Assembly (NCBI GenBank): GCA_003990955.1
Contig: BIFV01000008.1
Location: 613,066 to 677,065 of the forward strand
Direction: 5' to 3'
Length of the DNA: 64,000 nt
Source of the DNA: Sporomusaceae bacterium FL31
GTDB lineage: Bacteria; Bacillota; Negativicutes; DSM-1736; Dendrosporobacteraceae
The notes under the pieces are model-generated. The model searched no databases and was not told the DNA's origin. It worked only from the letters and a program-made list of their open reading frames with translations. Shown piece by piece: positions 8,620 to 17,970 of this stretch (position 1 is the first letter of the stretch; every line of letters begins with the position of its first letter). The position numbers and the translations under genes are program-made.

Positions 8620-10341
8620 TTATAAATACAGCAAATTCCAATTCCCACTCCCATCCAAATGCAGCTTCATGGAATGGTAATTGGTGAGGGTATTACGATG
8701 ACCAATACTAATAATGGTTGTATCGCGCAAATGTTCCTTCAATTGTTTATATAACCAGCGCTCAGTCGTTTCGTCCAACGCCGATGTTGCTTCATCTAGA
8801 AACAGCCATTGCGGCTGCTGCAAAATTGCCCGGGCAAAGGCAATACGCTGCTGCTCACCAAGCGAAAGAATATGAGACCATTGATCAACAACATCCAATT
8901 TAGCAATGAGTTCGCCTAAGCGGCAAAGTGTCATGACTTCTTTAATACGCTCATCATGAATGCGCCCTGTACAATGGGGGTAAAGCAAAACATCGCGCAG
9001 CGTGCCTAATGGCAAATAGGCCTTTTGTGGCAAAAACAGCCTGCTCTGACCCGCGGGAATCAAGATCCGCCCCTGTCCATACGGCCAAATACCAGCCATT
9101 GCCCTCATCAGCGTGCTTTTCCCGCAGCCGGATGGCCCGGTAATTAACAGCGAGTCCCCTGTAGTCAGCTGTAAATTCAGGTTATCAAGCAACCGCGCTC
9201 CTGATGGTAAGTCGACCTCCAGGCCTGTTACCGAGAAAACTGATCCAGCCGTATGGTTTACAGTCACCTTTGCTTGTTCTACCGTCCGGCTGACCTTATC
9301 AATATTGGCAACAAAGCCGGTTAACCGGTTGATAACAGCCTGCCACTCAGCTAATACGGTATAGCTGTCAACAAAAAAAGATAGCGCATCCTGAACCCGG
9401 CCAAAAGCCGATGAGGTTTGAATCAGTCCTCCCAGCTGAATTTGTCCGCTAAAATAGCGTGGTGCAGCGACCAGGATTGGGAAGATAATCGCAATTTGGG
9501 AATAACCTGATGTAAACCAGGTTAGTTTTTTCTGCCGCAGCATGAGCGCCCGAAAGTTTTCAAATACACGCTTAAAACGATCGGTAAAATTAGCTTCCTC
9601 TTGCCGCTCGCCGCCATAAAAGGCAATACTCTCACTATTTTCCCGCAAACGTACTAAACTAAAGCGGAAATCGGCTTCATAACGCTGTTGATCAAAATTA
9701 AGCCCCACCAGCGGGCGGCCAATTTTGGCAGTGAGCCAAGTACCGATCACAGAATAAGCCAGCGCTACCCAAACCATATAGCCAGGGATGGTCAGCACAA
9801 AATCGCCGATTGGTAAAGTGACTGAGCCGGACAAATTCCAAAGAATAATAATAAACGATACTAACGTCACTGTAGCTTTTAACAATCCTAATGATAGCCG
9901 GAGCGTTAATGAAACAAATAAGCGCAGATCCTCACTAATCCGTTGGTCAGGGTTATCGGTGCTGTCATCAAGCAGCTGCATCCGATAATAGGTTCGATTA
10001 TTCAGCCAGTCTTTCAAATAGCGGCCAGTCAGCCAGCGCCGCCACTTGATCTCCAGCATTTGCTGCAAATAAAGCTCATACACTGCAACAATAATAAAAA
10101 TGGCCGCCAGCAAAGAGAACTCACCTAATAGACTAAAAAATCCGTCTTTGTCATAACCTTGCAGTGAGTTATAAAACCGGTTGTTCCATTGATTGAGCAA
10201 GACTAAGATATAGACATGCCCTAAATTTAGAGCAACAATCACTGCCAGCAGTATTCTAGCCCGCCATTTTTCTTCCGAGCTCCAGTAAGTCTTTGTTAAA
10301 TTCCACATACTTCTAAAAAAATTACGGCTGAACATCTGCAT
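8620..10341 (-). CDS. SbmA/BacA-like ABC transporter, fused permease and ATPase (YddA type)
   Basis: 573 residues with an N-terminal SbmA/BacA-like membrane domain of about six helices (residues 25-330) and a C-terminal ATPase. Walker A is GPSGCGKST near 410, the signature is LSLGEQQRIAFAR near 490, and Walker B is WLFLDEATSALDE. The early QWNNRFYNSLQ segment is characteristic of the YddA/Rv1819c group, whose known members import cobalamin or peptides. Substrate here is unknown. The N-terminal ATG at 10341 gives the normal family length. It appears to be a single-gene unit, with galE upstream on the same strand but separated by a terminator. Confidence 0.85.
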   Translation of the reverse strand: MQMFSRNFFRSMWNLTKTYWSSEEKWRARILLAVIVALNLGHVYILVLLNQWNNRFYNSLQGYDKDGFFSLLGEFSLLAAIFIIVAVYELYLQQMLEIKWRRWLTGRYLKDWLNNRTYYRMQLLDDSTDNPDQRISEDLRLFVSLTLRLSLGLLKATVTLVSFIIILWNLSGSVTLPIGDFVLTIPGYMVWVALAYSVIGTWLTAKIGRPLVGLNFDQQRYEADFRFSLVRLRENSESIAFYGGERQEEANFTDRFKRVFENFRALMLRQKKLTWFTSGYSQIAIIFPILVAAPRYFSGQIQLGGLIQTSSAFGRVQDALSFFVDSYTVLAEWQAVINRLTGFVANIDKVSRTVEQAKVTVNHTAGSVFSVTGLEVDLPSGARLLDNLNLQLTTGDSLLITGPSGCGKSTLMRAMAGIWPYGQGRILIPAGQSRLFLPQKAYLPLGTLRDVLLYPHCTGRIHDERIKEVMTLCRLGELIAKLDVVDQWSHILSLGEQQRIAFARAILQQPQWLFLDEATSALDETTERWLYKQLKEHLRDTTIISIGHRNTLTNYHSMKLHLDGSGNWNLLYL

Positions 10342-10557
10342 AAAATAATCCCTCGCATTATTAAATTCGGACCGCCAATTGCTAAGTCATCCAATTAAAG
10401 GTTAGATTTGATGATTCTATACCATTCCAATAAATCCTGCTGCTAAGATACCTTAGAAATTGTTAGGACAGCCCGTATAACCCATACATATGTCTATTCT
10501 CCGTATTTATGCCAGTTTGTCTAACAAAGAAAAAGTTAATTATAGCTCAATATTAAA

Positions 10558-10581
10558 AGCTCGCGGTTCATACCGCGAGCT
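10558..10581 (-). terminator. Intrinsic terminator after galE
   Basis: A 10-bp perfect stem AGCTCGCGGT/ACCGCGAGCT with a 4-base loop is followed by TTTTAAT on the minus strand. Confidence 0.85.
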
Positions 10582-10589
10582 GTACTAAC

Positions 10590-11576
10590 TCAACTGCCAA
10601 AGCCATTTGGATGACTTTTATGCCACTGCCAGGCTGTATCAATGATGCTTCTAATATCCTGGTACTCGGGTTTCCAGCCCAATTCGGCGCGAATTTTCTC
10701 TGAGCTAGCAATTAATACTGCCGGATCACCAGCCCGCCTCGGCGCTATTTCTTTACAAATTTGCCGACCAGTTACAAACTCAGCCGCTTCGATGACTTCT
10801 TTTACCGTAAATCCACTGCCATTGCCTAAATTATAGCTGGCAGAATTCTTGCCCTGATACAAGGCCTGTAAAGCCAGAACATGAGCCTGAGCCAAATCGT
10901 CAACATGAATGTAATCACGGACACAAGTGCCATCCTTGGTTGGATAGTCATTACCGAATATTTTAATATTTTCCCGCTTATCGAGACAAGTCTGCAAGAT
11001 CAAGGGAATGAGATGCGTTTCCGGCGAATGATCTTCACCAATATCGCCCTGTGGATGTGCTCCGCAGGCATTAAAATAACGCAGCGCAATATAGTTTAGA
11101 CCATGGGCATCAGCATAATCAGCCATAGCCTGTTCCATAATCAATTTCGTACGCCCATACACGTTCGTTGGATTTTTAGCCGTCTCTTCAGTAATCGGCA
11201 CACATTCAGGCTCCCCATAGACTGCTGCTGTAGATGAAAATACTAATTTATTCACACCATGATCGAGCATCACATGAAGCAGGTTTAGCGTTCCCTGAAC
11301 ATTATTATGATAATATAGCCGAGGCTTTTCCATAGATTCCCCAACTAGACTAAACGCAGCAAAATGAACGACTGCCTCAATGCGATGCTTGCAGATGGTT
11401 TCCGCCAGCAGCGAACTGTCAAAAAGATCGCCTTGAACAAACACACTAGCTTGTACGGCTTGTCGATGACCTTTTGAAAGGTTGTCAAAAACTACGATCT
11501 CTTCAGCCAGAGGTTCCAGCATTCTTACGGTGTGAGACCCAATATAGCCCGCTCCGCCTGTAACTAAAATCCGCAT
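10590..11576 (-). CDS. galE: UDP-glucose 4-epimerase
   Basis: 328 residues of the extended short-chain dehydrogenase family. The NAD-binding GGAGYIGSH is at residues 7-15, the catalytic SSTAAVYGEP and YGRTK (YxxxK) occur near 120-150, and RYFNACGAHP near 170 is typical of GalE. It interconverts UDP-glucose and UDP-galactose in the cytoplasm and feeds surface polysaccharide synthesis. The start at 11574-11576 follows a strong AGGAGG. There are no other leloir-pathway genes beside it. Confidence 0.95.
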   Translation of the reverse strand: MRILVTGGAGYIGSHTVRMLEPLAEEIVVFDNLSKGHRQAVQASVFVQGDLFDSSLLAETICKHRIEAVVHFAAFSLVGESMEKPRLYYHNNVQGTLNLLHVMLDHGVNKLVFSSTAAVYGEPECVPITEETAKNPTNVYGRTKLIMEQAMADYADAHGLNYIALRYFNACGAHPQGDIGEDHSPETHLIPLILQTCLDKRENIKIFGNDYPTKDGTCVRDYIHVDDLAQAHVLALQALYQGKNSASYNLGNGSGFTVKEVIEAAEFVTGRQICKEIAPRRAGDPAVLIASSEKIRAELGWKPEYQDIRSIIDTAWQWHKSHPNGFGS

Positions 11577-11662
11577 AACATCCTCCTAAAGAGTTTTATC
11601 TTCTTCATTATAATCCTTCACAGAGCCGTCAGCAATCATAGTTACCTTGTGCCAGATTAAGG

Positions 11663-13216
11663 TTAAGCCTGTGACGCCATTACCCGATTGCGTCCCTGCT
11701 TTTTAGCCTCATAGAGCGCCTGGTCGGCCAACTCAATGAGTTGCGACGACAGACCGCCATGCTCCGGCACCATAGCGGCAACTCCCAGACTTACTGTCAC
11801 AATCTGATACGAGGAGCTTTTATGCTCAATCGCCAGCCGCTCCACTTCGGCGCGCAATTTTTCTGCGATAACCAGTCCGCCTGCTTGGTCAGTATCCGGC
11901 AAAATAATAACAAACTCCTCGCCGCCATAACGAGCGACTAAATCAGCAGGCCGGTTAATACCGGCCTGCAAAACAGAGGCCACCGTAACCACACACTCAT
12001 CACCAAGCTGATGCCCATAGGTATCATTATAATCTTTAAAGAAATCAATATCGGCCATAATAATGGCAAGAGAGTGACGAACTCTTAACGCTTTAGCCCA
12101 TTCGGCTTTTAAATAGTCATCAAAATAACGCCGATTGGCAATTCCAGTAAGTCCATCCGAAACCGATAATTGCTGTAGTTCCCGGTTCAGTGCTTCCAAC
12201 TCTTCCGTTCTTTCTTTGACCTTGCTTTCCAACTGTTCATTAATAACCCGCAGTTCTTCTTCAACTTGTTCTTTCTCCATAACAATCGATATCAGTAAGA
12301 TAAAAATCCCCAGGATAATGAGACTGATGATCGCCATTTCCCAATAATATTGAGTACGCCTGGCACTAAAGGCAGTTAAAGCCTCACTCTCCAAGACCGA
12401 CACCGACAAGATGAGCGGGTAGTCCGGCATAGCGCTGTAACTATAAATGCGCCGTGTATGATCCACTACGGAAATGTCTACATAGGAGCCATTACTTGCT
12501 TGAGTGACATGGCGAAACAGAGGCGCATCGCTGGCATTACCCCCAATATCCAATCTGTCAGCAGACTGCCGCATCCGAATAATCCCATCAGTGCCGATCA
12601 GCGTAATTGCATAATCATTTCCTAAATTCATTTGCCGGTAAAAATTAGAGAAGTAAGTTGGGTTAATCCCAATTGTCACAACGCCGCTAAAGGTTCCATC
12701 CGCGTTATTCAGACGGCGACTGACATGAAACAACCACTGCTGACTGACTTTTCCGAACACCGGTTCAGAAAAATAGGATTTTGTGGTAACGCTCTCCCGA
12801 TGAATCTTAAAATAACCCCTGTCAGAAACATCGAGTTCCAGCATGTCCGGCCTAGAGGTGGCAACGATTTTACCGCTGGAATTTACCACTGATACATGCA
12901 ATATCGGCACTGATTTGCGAACATCAATAATATGCAGCATACTTGGTGTAATCTGTCCATGCGTTTCATAACTATTTTTCAAAAAGAGCAGGATATCATC
13001 AGTGATTTGTAAATTACGTCGGACATGCTCTTCAAATGCTTGGGTTAAATTCGCGTTAGCCCGCATGGTCGCATTCAGTTCAAGCTGATACTCAGAACGA
13101 ATGCGCGAGAATGTAGTGACCCAAATGGCAGCAATCAGTGCCAGCGCCAAGCCTCCTAGTAAGAGGCGTACCCTGGATTGCCTGATCGCACACATGAACT
13201 GCATTAGACTTGTCAT
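11663..13216 (-). CDS. Membrane diguanylate cyclase with periplasmic CACHE-type sensor
   Basis: 517 residues: membrane helix about 18-38, a periplasmic double-CACHE-like region about 45-285, a second helix about 290-312, a coiled coil about 315-350, and a GGDEF domain from about 352 to 515. The active-site loop is GGEEF, consistent with a working cyclase that makes c-di-GMP. The RPAD motif sits exactly five residues before it and matches the RxxD product-inhibition site, so feedback control is expected. The ligand of the sensor is unknown; CACHE domains commonly bind small acids or amino acids. It stands alone downstream of tatA. Confidence 0.9.
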   Translation of the reverse strand: MTSLMQFMCAIRQSRVRLLLGGLALALIAAIWVTTFSRIRSEYQLELNATMRANANLTQAFEEHVRRNLQITDDILLFLKNSYETHGQITPSMLHIIDVRKSVPILHVSVVNSSGKIVATSRPDMLELDVSDRGYFKIHRESVTTKSYFSEPVFGKVSQQWLFHVSRRLNNADGTFSGVVTIGINPTYFSNFYRQMNLGNDYAITLIGTDGIIRMRQSADRLDIGGNASDAPLFRHVTQASNGSYVDISVVDHTRRIYSYSAMPDYPLILSVSVLESEALTAFSARRTQYYWEMAIISLIILGIFILLISIVMEKEQVEEELRVINEQLESKVKERTEELEALNRELQQLSVSDGLTGIANRRYFDDYLKAEWAKALRVRHSLAIIMADIDFFKDYNDTYGHQLGDECVVTVASVLQAGINRPADLVARYGGEEFVIILPDTDQAGGLVIAEKLRAEVERLAIEHKSSSYQIVTVSLGVAAMVPEHGGLSSQLIELADQALYEAKKQGRNRVMASQA

Positions 13217-13351
13217 GACAACAGCACCTTATCCTGCCTTCAATATCTTCTTGCTTGATAGCATAAAATTAAATTATTATTAATAATACGACAGAATAGG
13301 ACAATAGTCCTACTTAAAATTGTAAAAAAAGGATTTTTTTCATAAAATTAG

Positions 13352-13379
13352 CAATAACCGTCCTACTGGGACGGTATTG
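13352..13379 (-). terminator. Likely terminator after tatA
   Basis: A 7-bp stem ACCGTCC/GGACGGT extended by CAAT/ATTG has a 5-base loop. On the minus strand a T-rich region follows about 25 bases later. It is moderately convincing. The rest of 13217-13480 contains no gene, only an 8-bp inverted repeat (CGGGTGAC/GTCACCCG) of unknown role. Confidence 0.5.
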
Positions 13380-13480
13380 ATACGGGTGACTTGACAGACA
13401 ATCGGCCACTCCTCACTAGCGCTTGCCAAAATTGAATAGTCTGTCACCCGGGCCACAAGTTGCTCTTCATAAATTACCGA

Positions 13481-13663
13481 CTATTTTTCACGCTCTTGAT
13501 CGTTTTTACCATGAATATCTTTCTTGATTTCGTCTGTTGCCCGACGGAACTCATTGAGTGACTTACCCATGGCTCTGCCAATCTCCGGCAACTTCTTTGG
13601 CCCAAAAACCACTAACGCGATAATTAAAATTAAGCCTAACTCTGGCAGCCCGATACCAAACAT
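13481..13663 (-). CDS. tatA: Sec-independent protein translocase subunit TatA
   Basis: 60 residues. The short N-terminal membrane helix ([17 protein letters not shown]) is followed by the conserved [21 protein letters not shown] amphipathic region and a charged tail. This is the classic TatA/TatE layout. TatA forms the pore-related oligomer of the twin-arginine export system for folded, often cofactor-containing proteins. The start is the ATG at 13661-13663, eight bases after AAAGGAGG; an upstream in-frame start at 13714 is rejected. No tatC is adjacent. Confidence 0.92.
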   Translation of the reverse strand: MFGIGLPELGLILIIALVVFGPKKLPEIGRAMGKSLNEFRRATDEIKKDIHGKNDQEREK

Positions 13664-13821
13664 GGCTTCCTCGCCTCCTTTAATTGCTCCAGAAACTTTA
13701 CTACACGCCCCCACTGTAAAATGTATCCATAGCAGTAGTATATATCATCAAACTGGAAATATCCAAACCTTTCGCCTGCCTGCTCAGTATCAAAAATTGT
13801 TATAATTTTTACGAATAGATC

Positions 13822-13850
13822 TTGCAAAACGCTTCAATTATTTGTATAAT
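13822..13850 (+). promoter_or_regulatory. Sigma-A-type promoter for the structured RNA
   Basis: TTGCAA (13822-13827) and a perfect TATAAT (13845-13850) are spaced by 17 bases. The predicted start near 13857 falls a few bases before the outer stem of the RNA element. Confidence 0.75.
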
Positions 13851-13855
13851 ATGAT

Positions 13856-14093
13856 CTATCTTAATCCAATTATGGTGAATTTAGCTGTACAAAGATGTAC
13901 CGGCCGGGATGCCTCGCATTCCGAGCCGGTTTCTGTTTTACTAGCTAAATAAATTGGATTTCATAAAAATTTAGCGAGGTGATGGATTGTGACCCGTCAA
14001 AGAAAAAGAAGAATTCTCTCTATCCAAAAAAAAGAGTGTTGGGGACAGCGCGACGGAGCGGACAGAATTAGCTTTGTTGCGCTGTTTTATTTA
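13856..14093 (+). ncRNA. Unassigned structured RNA, riboswitch-like or stand-alone
   Basis: Outer stem P1 pairs 13863-13871 with 13952-13960 (9 bp). P2 pairs 13879-13886 with 13943-13950 (8 bp). Inside lie hairpins P3 (GTAC/GTAC, 13887-13900) and P4 (13900-13929, with CCGGC/GCCGG and GGGATG/CATTCC). The 5' arm of P2 (ATTTAGC) recurs at 13969-13975, directly before a GAGGTG, so the 3' arm can pair with either copy. A 10-bp hairpin (14045-14054 with 14076-14085) followed by TTTTATTT gives a terminator. An open frame of 55 codons (GTG 13989 to 14156) has a good ribosome binding site but runs through the terminator. I cannot match this to a known RNA class. Confidence 0.6.
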
Positions 14094-14337
14094 GTAAAAA
14101 AACAAGTGATGCGTTTTTTCACGGCTGAACAATATCGTGTCAGAATGCCGCTTTAAAGACACGCTTGTGTATAATGCCTTGATTCATGACTTTAAGAAAC
14201 AGGATGTTTATGGTATGATAAGTTAGATTGTTCTGACAGTTTACCTGCTTCCTGCTGCCCACAATCACGTTGAATTTCTGCAAAAATTGCTTTGCTTCAG
14301 CATATAATTGGGCATACTTTTCTTTGAGGTGATGAGA

Positions 14338-16119
14338 TTGAGCATCGTAACACACGAACTAGCCATTAGCGGAATGCACTGTACAGCCTGTGAAAAACGC
14401 CTCACCAATGCCATTGCAAAACTGGATGGATTAATTTCCGTGCAGGTAAGTTATCCGGACAATCGCGTCCGCGTAACATACGACTCAAAACTTTGCAACC
14501 TGGAGACCATTCGAATGGCCATCATTCAGGCTGGCTATGAGCCTGCTGCCCCGGCCAAAAGTCAAGGCGTGCTTTCCATGGTGCTGGTTTTTGGGATTGT
14601 ATTGGCTCTGGGACAATTCGCCGGTGGGATTGACATGACGGCACGTTTACAAGGAAATGTGACCTATCTGCTGCTGTTTACAATCGGAGTCTTCACATCA
14701 CTCCACTGTATCGGCATGTGCGGCGGCATCCTATTATCCCAAAGCATTCGCTCTGCCGACACAACGCCCACGGCCTTAGCCCCGGCACTCAGTTATAACG
14801 CTGGTCGTCTAATCAGCTATACCTTACTGGGCGGTTTGGTCGGAGCCCTGGGATCGGTTTTGTCACTGTCACTAAAAGTAATGGCCATTTTTACGATCGG
14901 TGCCGGATTATTCATGATTTTAATGGGAGTCAATGTAGCTGGCTTTGATTTCGCCCGCCGCTTATTACGGCTTCCTATTTTTTCCGGAAAATTTGCCAAA
15001 CCCAAAACGCCTTTTCTGATCGGCTTATTAAACGGACTGCTGCCATGCGGACCACTGCAAACCATGCAGCTATATGCACTCAGCACAGGCAGTGCGAGTG
15101 CTGGAGCCTTTGCTATGTTTATCTTTGCTTTAGGTACAATGCCGCTCATGCTCTCCTTTGGCAGCATCTCAGCCTTATTGAGCAAGCATGCAACAGCCCG
15201 CCTGCTGAAATTCAGCGGCCTGTTTATTATCGCCTTAGGCTTGATCATGACCAATCGCGGCTTGTCGCTTGCTGGAGTCAGCTTGCCGTTTAGTCAATAT
15301 ACCAGTCAAAACATGGCTGCTGCTGCAAGCAAGGCAGAAATTGCCGACGGCGTGCAAACCCTGAAGATTACTGCCGATCAGGATGGTTATACGCCAAATG
15401 TCCTCTTTGTACAAAAAGGTATCCCCTTAAAGCTCATTATTGATGGCCAGCAAATTACCTCCTGTAATAATGAGCTGATTGTTCCGTCATTAAACCTCAA
15501 AAAGAAACTCCATTCAGGTGAGAATGTGCTGGAATTCGTTCCCCGAGACGATGAGCTCAAATTTAGCTGCTGGATGGGAATGCTGAATGGCATTATAAAA
15601 GTAGTTGATGATTTAGCCTCTGTCGATATGACCAAGGTTGCCGTTGCCGCTCCAGTCAATAACCGTTGCTGCAGCGGCAGCAATGGCAGCGGCTGCGGCA
15701 TGTCGTCTGCTGCGACAACCAGTATTTATGGCGATGATATTAACAAAGTTCCCACTGACAGGCTGATTAAAAAAGCAGTGCTGACAGGCGCGACTCAGAC
15801 CGCTACTCTCAAGGGTACAGGTTTTGAACTGGAACCGCTGATCTTAGTGCTGCAGCAACAGACAAAGACAAATTTCATCCTTGATTTGACTAACTTTGAT
15901 GATCCCTCCGGTGAATGGGTTCTGTATGATTATGAAAAGAAGGTTGTTATCAAATCCTTTACAGCCCTGAAAAAGGGCAGTAATGAACTGGAACTTCCCC
16001 TGCAACCTGCAACTTCCCTTGGACTGTATAAAGATAAAAAAATCTTATCAGTGATTGAATTTGTTGATAATGTTGCTGCAAGTGACCTCGAAACAATAAG
16101 GCAGAAATATTTACGCTAA
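14338..16119 (+). CDS. HMA / DsbD-like membrane / cupredoxin fusion protein, probable copper handling
   Basis: About 593 residues. An N-terminal heavy-metal-associated domain has GMHCTAC near residues 10-16. A six-helix membrane domain of the sulfite exporter TauE/SafE or DsbD_2 type (about 75-300) includes HCIGMCGG and LLPCGPLQTMQ. Then come two cupredoxin-like beta domains (about 325-420 and 470-580), joined by a cysteine-rich linker (CCSGSNGSGCGMSS). Related fusions are linked to copper trafficking and oxidase maturation, which makes a copper role likely here (inference). TTG 14338 is best spaced from GAGGTG (14326-14331). ATG 14332 is an alternative but touches it. Confidence 0.8.
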   Translation: MSIVTHELAISGMHCTACEKRLTNAIAKLDGLISVQVSYPDNRVRVTYDSKLCNLETIRMAIIQAGYEPAAPAKSQGVLSMVLVFGIVLALGQFAGGIDMTARLQGNVTYLLLFTIGVFTSLHCIGMCGGILLSQSIRSADTTPTALAPALSYNAGRLISYTLLGGLVGALGSVLSLSLKVMAIFTIGAGLFMILMGVNVAGFDFARRLLRLPIFSGKFAKPKTPFLIGLLNGLLPCGPLQTMQLYALSTGSASAGAFAMFIFALGTMPLMLSFGSISALLSKHATARLLKFSGLFIIALGLIMTNRGLSLAGVSLPFSQYTSQNMAAAASKAEIADGVQTLKITADQDGYTPNVLFVQKGIPLKLIIDGQQITSCNNELIVPSLNLKKKLHSGENVLEFVPRDDELKFSCWMGMLNGIIKVVDDLASVDMTKVAVAAPVNNRCCSGSNGSGCGMSSAATTSIYGDDINKVPTDRLIKKAVLTGATQTATLKGTGFELEPLILVLQQQTKTNFILDLTNFDDPSGEWVLYDYEKKVVIKSFTALKKGSNELELPLQPATSLGLYKDKKILSVIEFVDNVAASDLETIRQKYLR

Positions 16120-16121
16120 CC

Positions 16122-16154
16122 AAAAAAGCTGCTGACTCAGAGTCAGCAGCTTTT
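16122..16154. terminator. Bidirectional terminator
   Basis: A near-perfect palindrome (AAAAGCTGCTGACTC and complement) lies between two convergent genes, with A and T runs on its outer edges. Confidence 0.85.
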
Positions 16155-16166
16155 CGATAGTTAACG

Positions 16167-16430
16167 TTAACGCAAAGATTTCTTCAAGCAAGCCTCATTC
16201 TCACCCACATAACAAAAGCGCTGCTGCTCTTTCCCATGAACAACCAGGCTTTCGAGAAACATGCCGGCAGGCCTTACCCAAATTCCATACTCACCATATA
16301 AAGCCTGATAAACGACCATGGCCTCTAAGGTTTCACTATGCTTAGCTTCAAAAATGACTTTATAATAGTTTCCCTTATAGTGTCGGTAAATACCGGGTTT
16401 AACTGCTGATTTCAAGCTGCCGCTATCCAT
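16167..16430 (-). CDS. DUF1653 domain protein
   Basis: 87 residues with the family signature: [13 protein letters not shown] near 13-25, [19 protein letters not shown] near 31-50 and WVRP just after. DUF1653 proteins are small, cytoplasmic and of unknown function. The start ATG at 16428-16430 overlaps the last codons of the upstream dctA by 8 bases, which indicates translational coupling. Confidence 0.85.
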   Translation of the reverse strand: MDSGSLKSAVKPGIYRHYKGNYYKVIFEAKHSETLEAMVVYQALYGEYGIWVRPAGMFLESLVVHGKEQQRFCYVGENEACLKKSLR

Positions 16431-17673
16431 TTAATGTCTTCTGAAGTTTCTCTTTGTCTAGTTCGTTTTCCCAGCTTGAAACAACAACAGTAGCAACACC
16501 ATTGCCAATTAAATTGGTTAGCGCTCTCGCCTCTGACATAAAACGGTCAATCCCCAAAATCAAGGCCAGTCCGGCCACCGGGATGGTAGGAATAACCGAT
16601 AAAGTAGCCGCTAAGGTAATGAACCCGCTGCCCGTAACTCCAGACGCCCCTTTTGAGGTGAGCAGCAGCACGGTGAGAATGGTCAATTGCTGAGCCAGTG
16701 TAAGCTCAGTATTAGTGGCTTGTGCAACAAAGATGGCTGCCATGGTTAGATAAATCGAGGTGCCATCAAGGTTAAACGAATAGCCGGTCGGAATGACCAA
16801 ACCAACAACCGACTTCGAGCAGCCTAGTTTTTCCAGCTTATCCATCATCCGTGGCAACACACTTTCAGAAGAGGATGTTCCCAATACAATCAAAAGTTCT
16901 TCCTTAATATACTTAATAAAATTCCAAATATTGAATCCGGCAAACTTGGTGATGGCCCCCAGTACAATAAAAATAAATAATAAACAAGTCAAATAAAAAC
17001 TGCCCATCAATTTTGCCAAGGGCGCCAATGAAGCTAACCCATATTTTCCGATTGTAAAGGCCATAGCACCAAAGGCACCTAGAGGAGCCACTTTCATAAT
17101 CAGACCAACAACACCAAAAAATCCATGAGAAATTTCATCAATGATGCAAAGCAGGCGGCTGCCCTTATCCCCCATCGCTGACAGGGCAAAGCCAAATAAG
17201 ACCGAGAATAGCAATACTTGGAGGATATCCCCTTTTGCAAAGGCATCAATAACGGTATTCGGAATAATATTCAACAAAAAATCGACTGTACTTTGACTGC
17301 CAGCTGCTTTGGTATAAGCTGCCACAGCCTTCGTGTCCAGCGTACTGACATCGGCATTCATCCCAGCACCGGGTTTAACAATATTGACTACAGTCAGACC
17401 GATGATTAATGCAACGGTTGATACTAATTCAAAATATAATAATGCCTTACCGCCAACGCGGCCTACTTTCTTCATACAACCCATCCCGGCAATTCCGACA
17501 ACAACAGTACAGAAGATGATGGGTGCAATGATCATTTTTATAAGCTTTATAAATCCATCCCCGAACGGCTTCATTTGTACACCCAACGACGGATAAAAAT
17601 GCCCTAATAAAATACCAACAAAAATTGCAAAAAGAACTTGAAAATACAAATACTTATAAATAGGTTGTTTCAT
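16423..17673 (-). CDS. dctA: C4-dicarboxylate:cation symporter DctA
   Basis: 416 residues of the dicarboxylate/amino acid:cation symporter family, with eight helices and two re-entrant hairpins. The serine-rich [11 protein letters not shown] hairpin near 275 and the [12 protein letters not shown] motif near 305 bind substrate and cation. The later [19 protein letters not shown] segment and [15 protein letters not shown] near 375-390 are characteristic of DctA rather than glutamate-specific GltP. It imports succinate, fumarate, malate or aspartate. It is followed in the same transcript by the DUF1653 gene. The 297 bases upstream, to the divergent gene at 17971, are AT-rich and contain no further gene. 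Confidence 0.92.
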   Translation of the reverse strand: MKQPIYKYLYFQVLFAIFVGILLGHFYPSLGVQMKPFGDGFIKLIKMIIAPIIFCTVVVGIAGMGCMKKVGRVGGKALLYFELVSTVALIIGLTVVNIVKPGAGMNADVSTLDTKAVAAYTKAAGSQSTVDFLLNIIPNTVIDAFAKGDILQVLLFSVLFGFALSAMGDKGSRLLCIIDEISHGFFGVVGLIMKVAPLGAFGAMAFTIGKYGLASLAPLAKLMGSFYLTCLLFIFIVLGAITKFAGFNIWNFIKYIKEELLIVLGTSSSESVLPRMMDKLEKLGCSKSVVGLVIPTGYSFNLDGTSIYLTMAAIFVAQATNTELTLAQQLTILTVLLLTSKGASGVTGSGFITLAATLSVIPTIPVAGLALILGIDRFMSEARALTNLIGNGVATVVVSSWENELDKEKLQKTLNG

Positions 17674-17970
17674 TTGCTTCTATTATCCCCTCTCTTTATC
17701 GCGAAATTTCATGTAGATCAAACCACTATTTGGAAATTAACTCCTATAAAATGAATTCACATATATAATATAGCATCTTTTTTTCCAAAGTAAAGATTTA
17801 TCCACCCCTAAACCGCATGTATACACGAGAGACAGACATTTACAAATATTAGCAGAATAAAGGACCGAGACAATCTCTCAAGAAGCCTGTTAAATTACAC
17901 TCACCTGCTCTTAAAGGGGAAAGCAAACTTTTTGTAGAAATTTCATAATTAAGTACGCTAAGGAGATTTT

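Noticed and set aside
13989..14156. 55-codon GTG frame with a good ribosome binding site
   Set aside because: It runs through the terminator hairpin at 14045-14085 and encodes a very basic, unrecognised sequence. It is kept only as part of the RNA element description.
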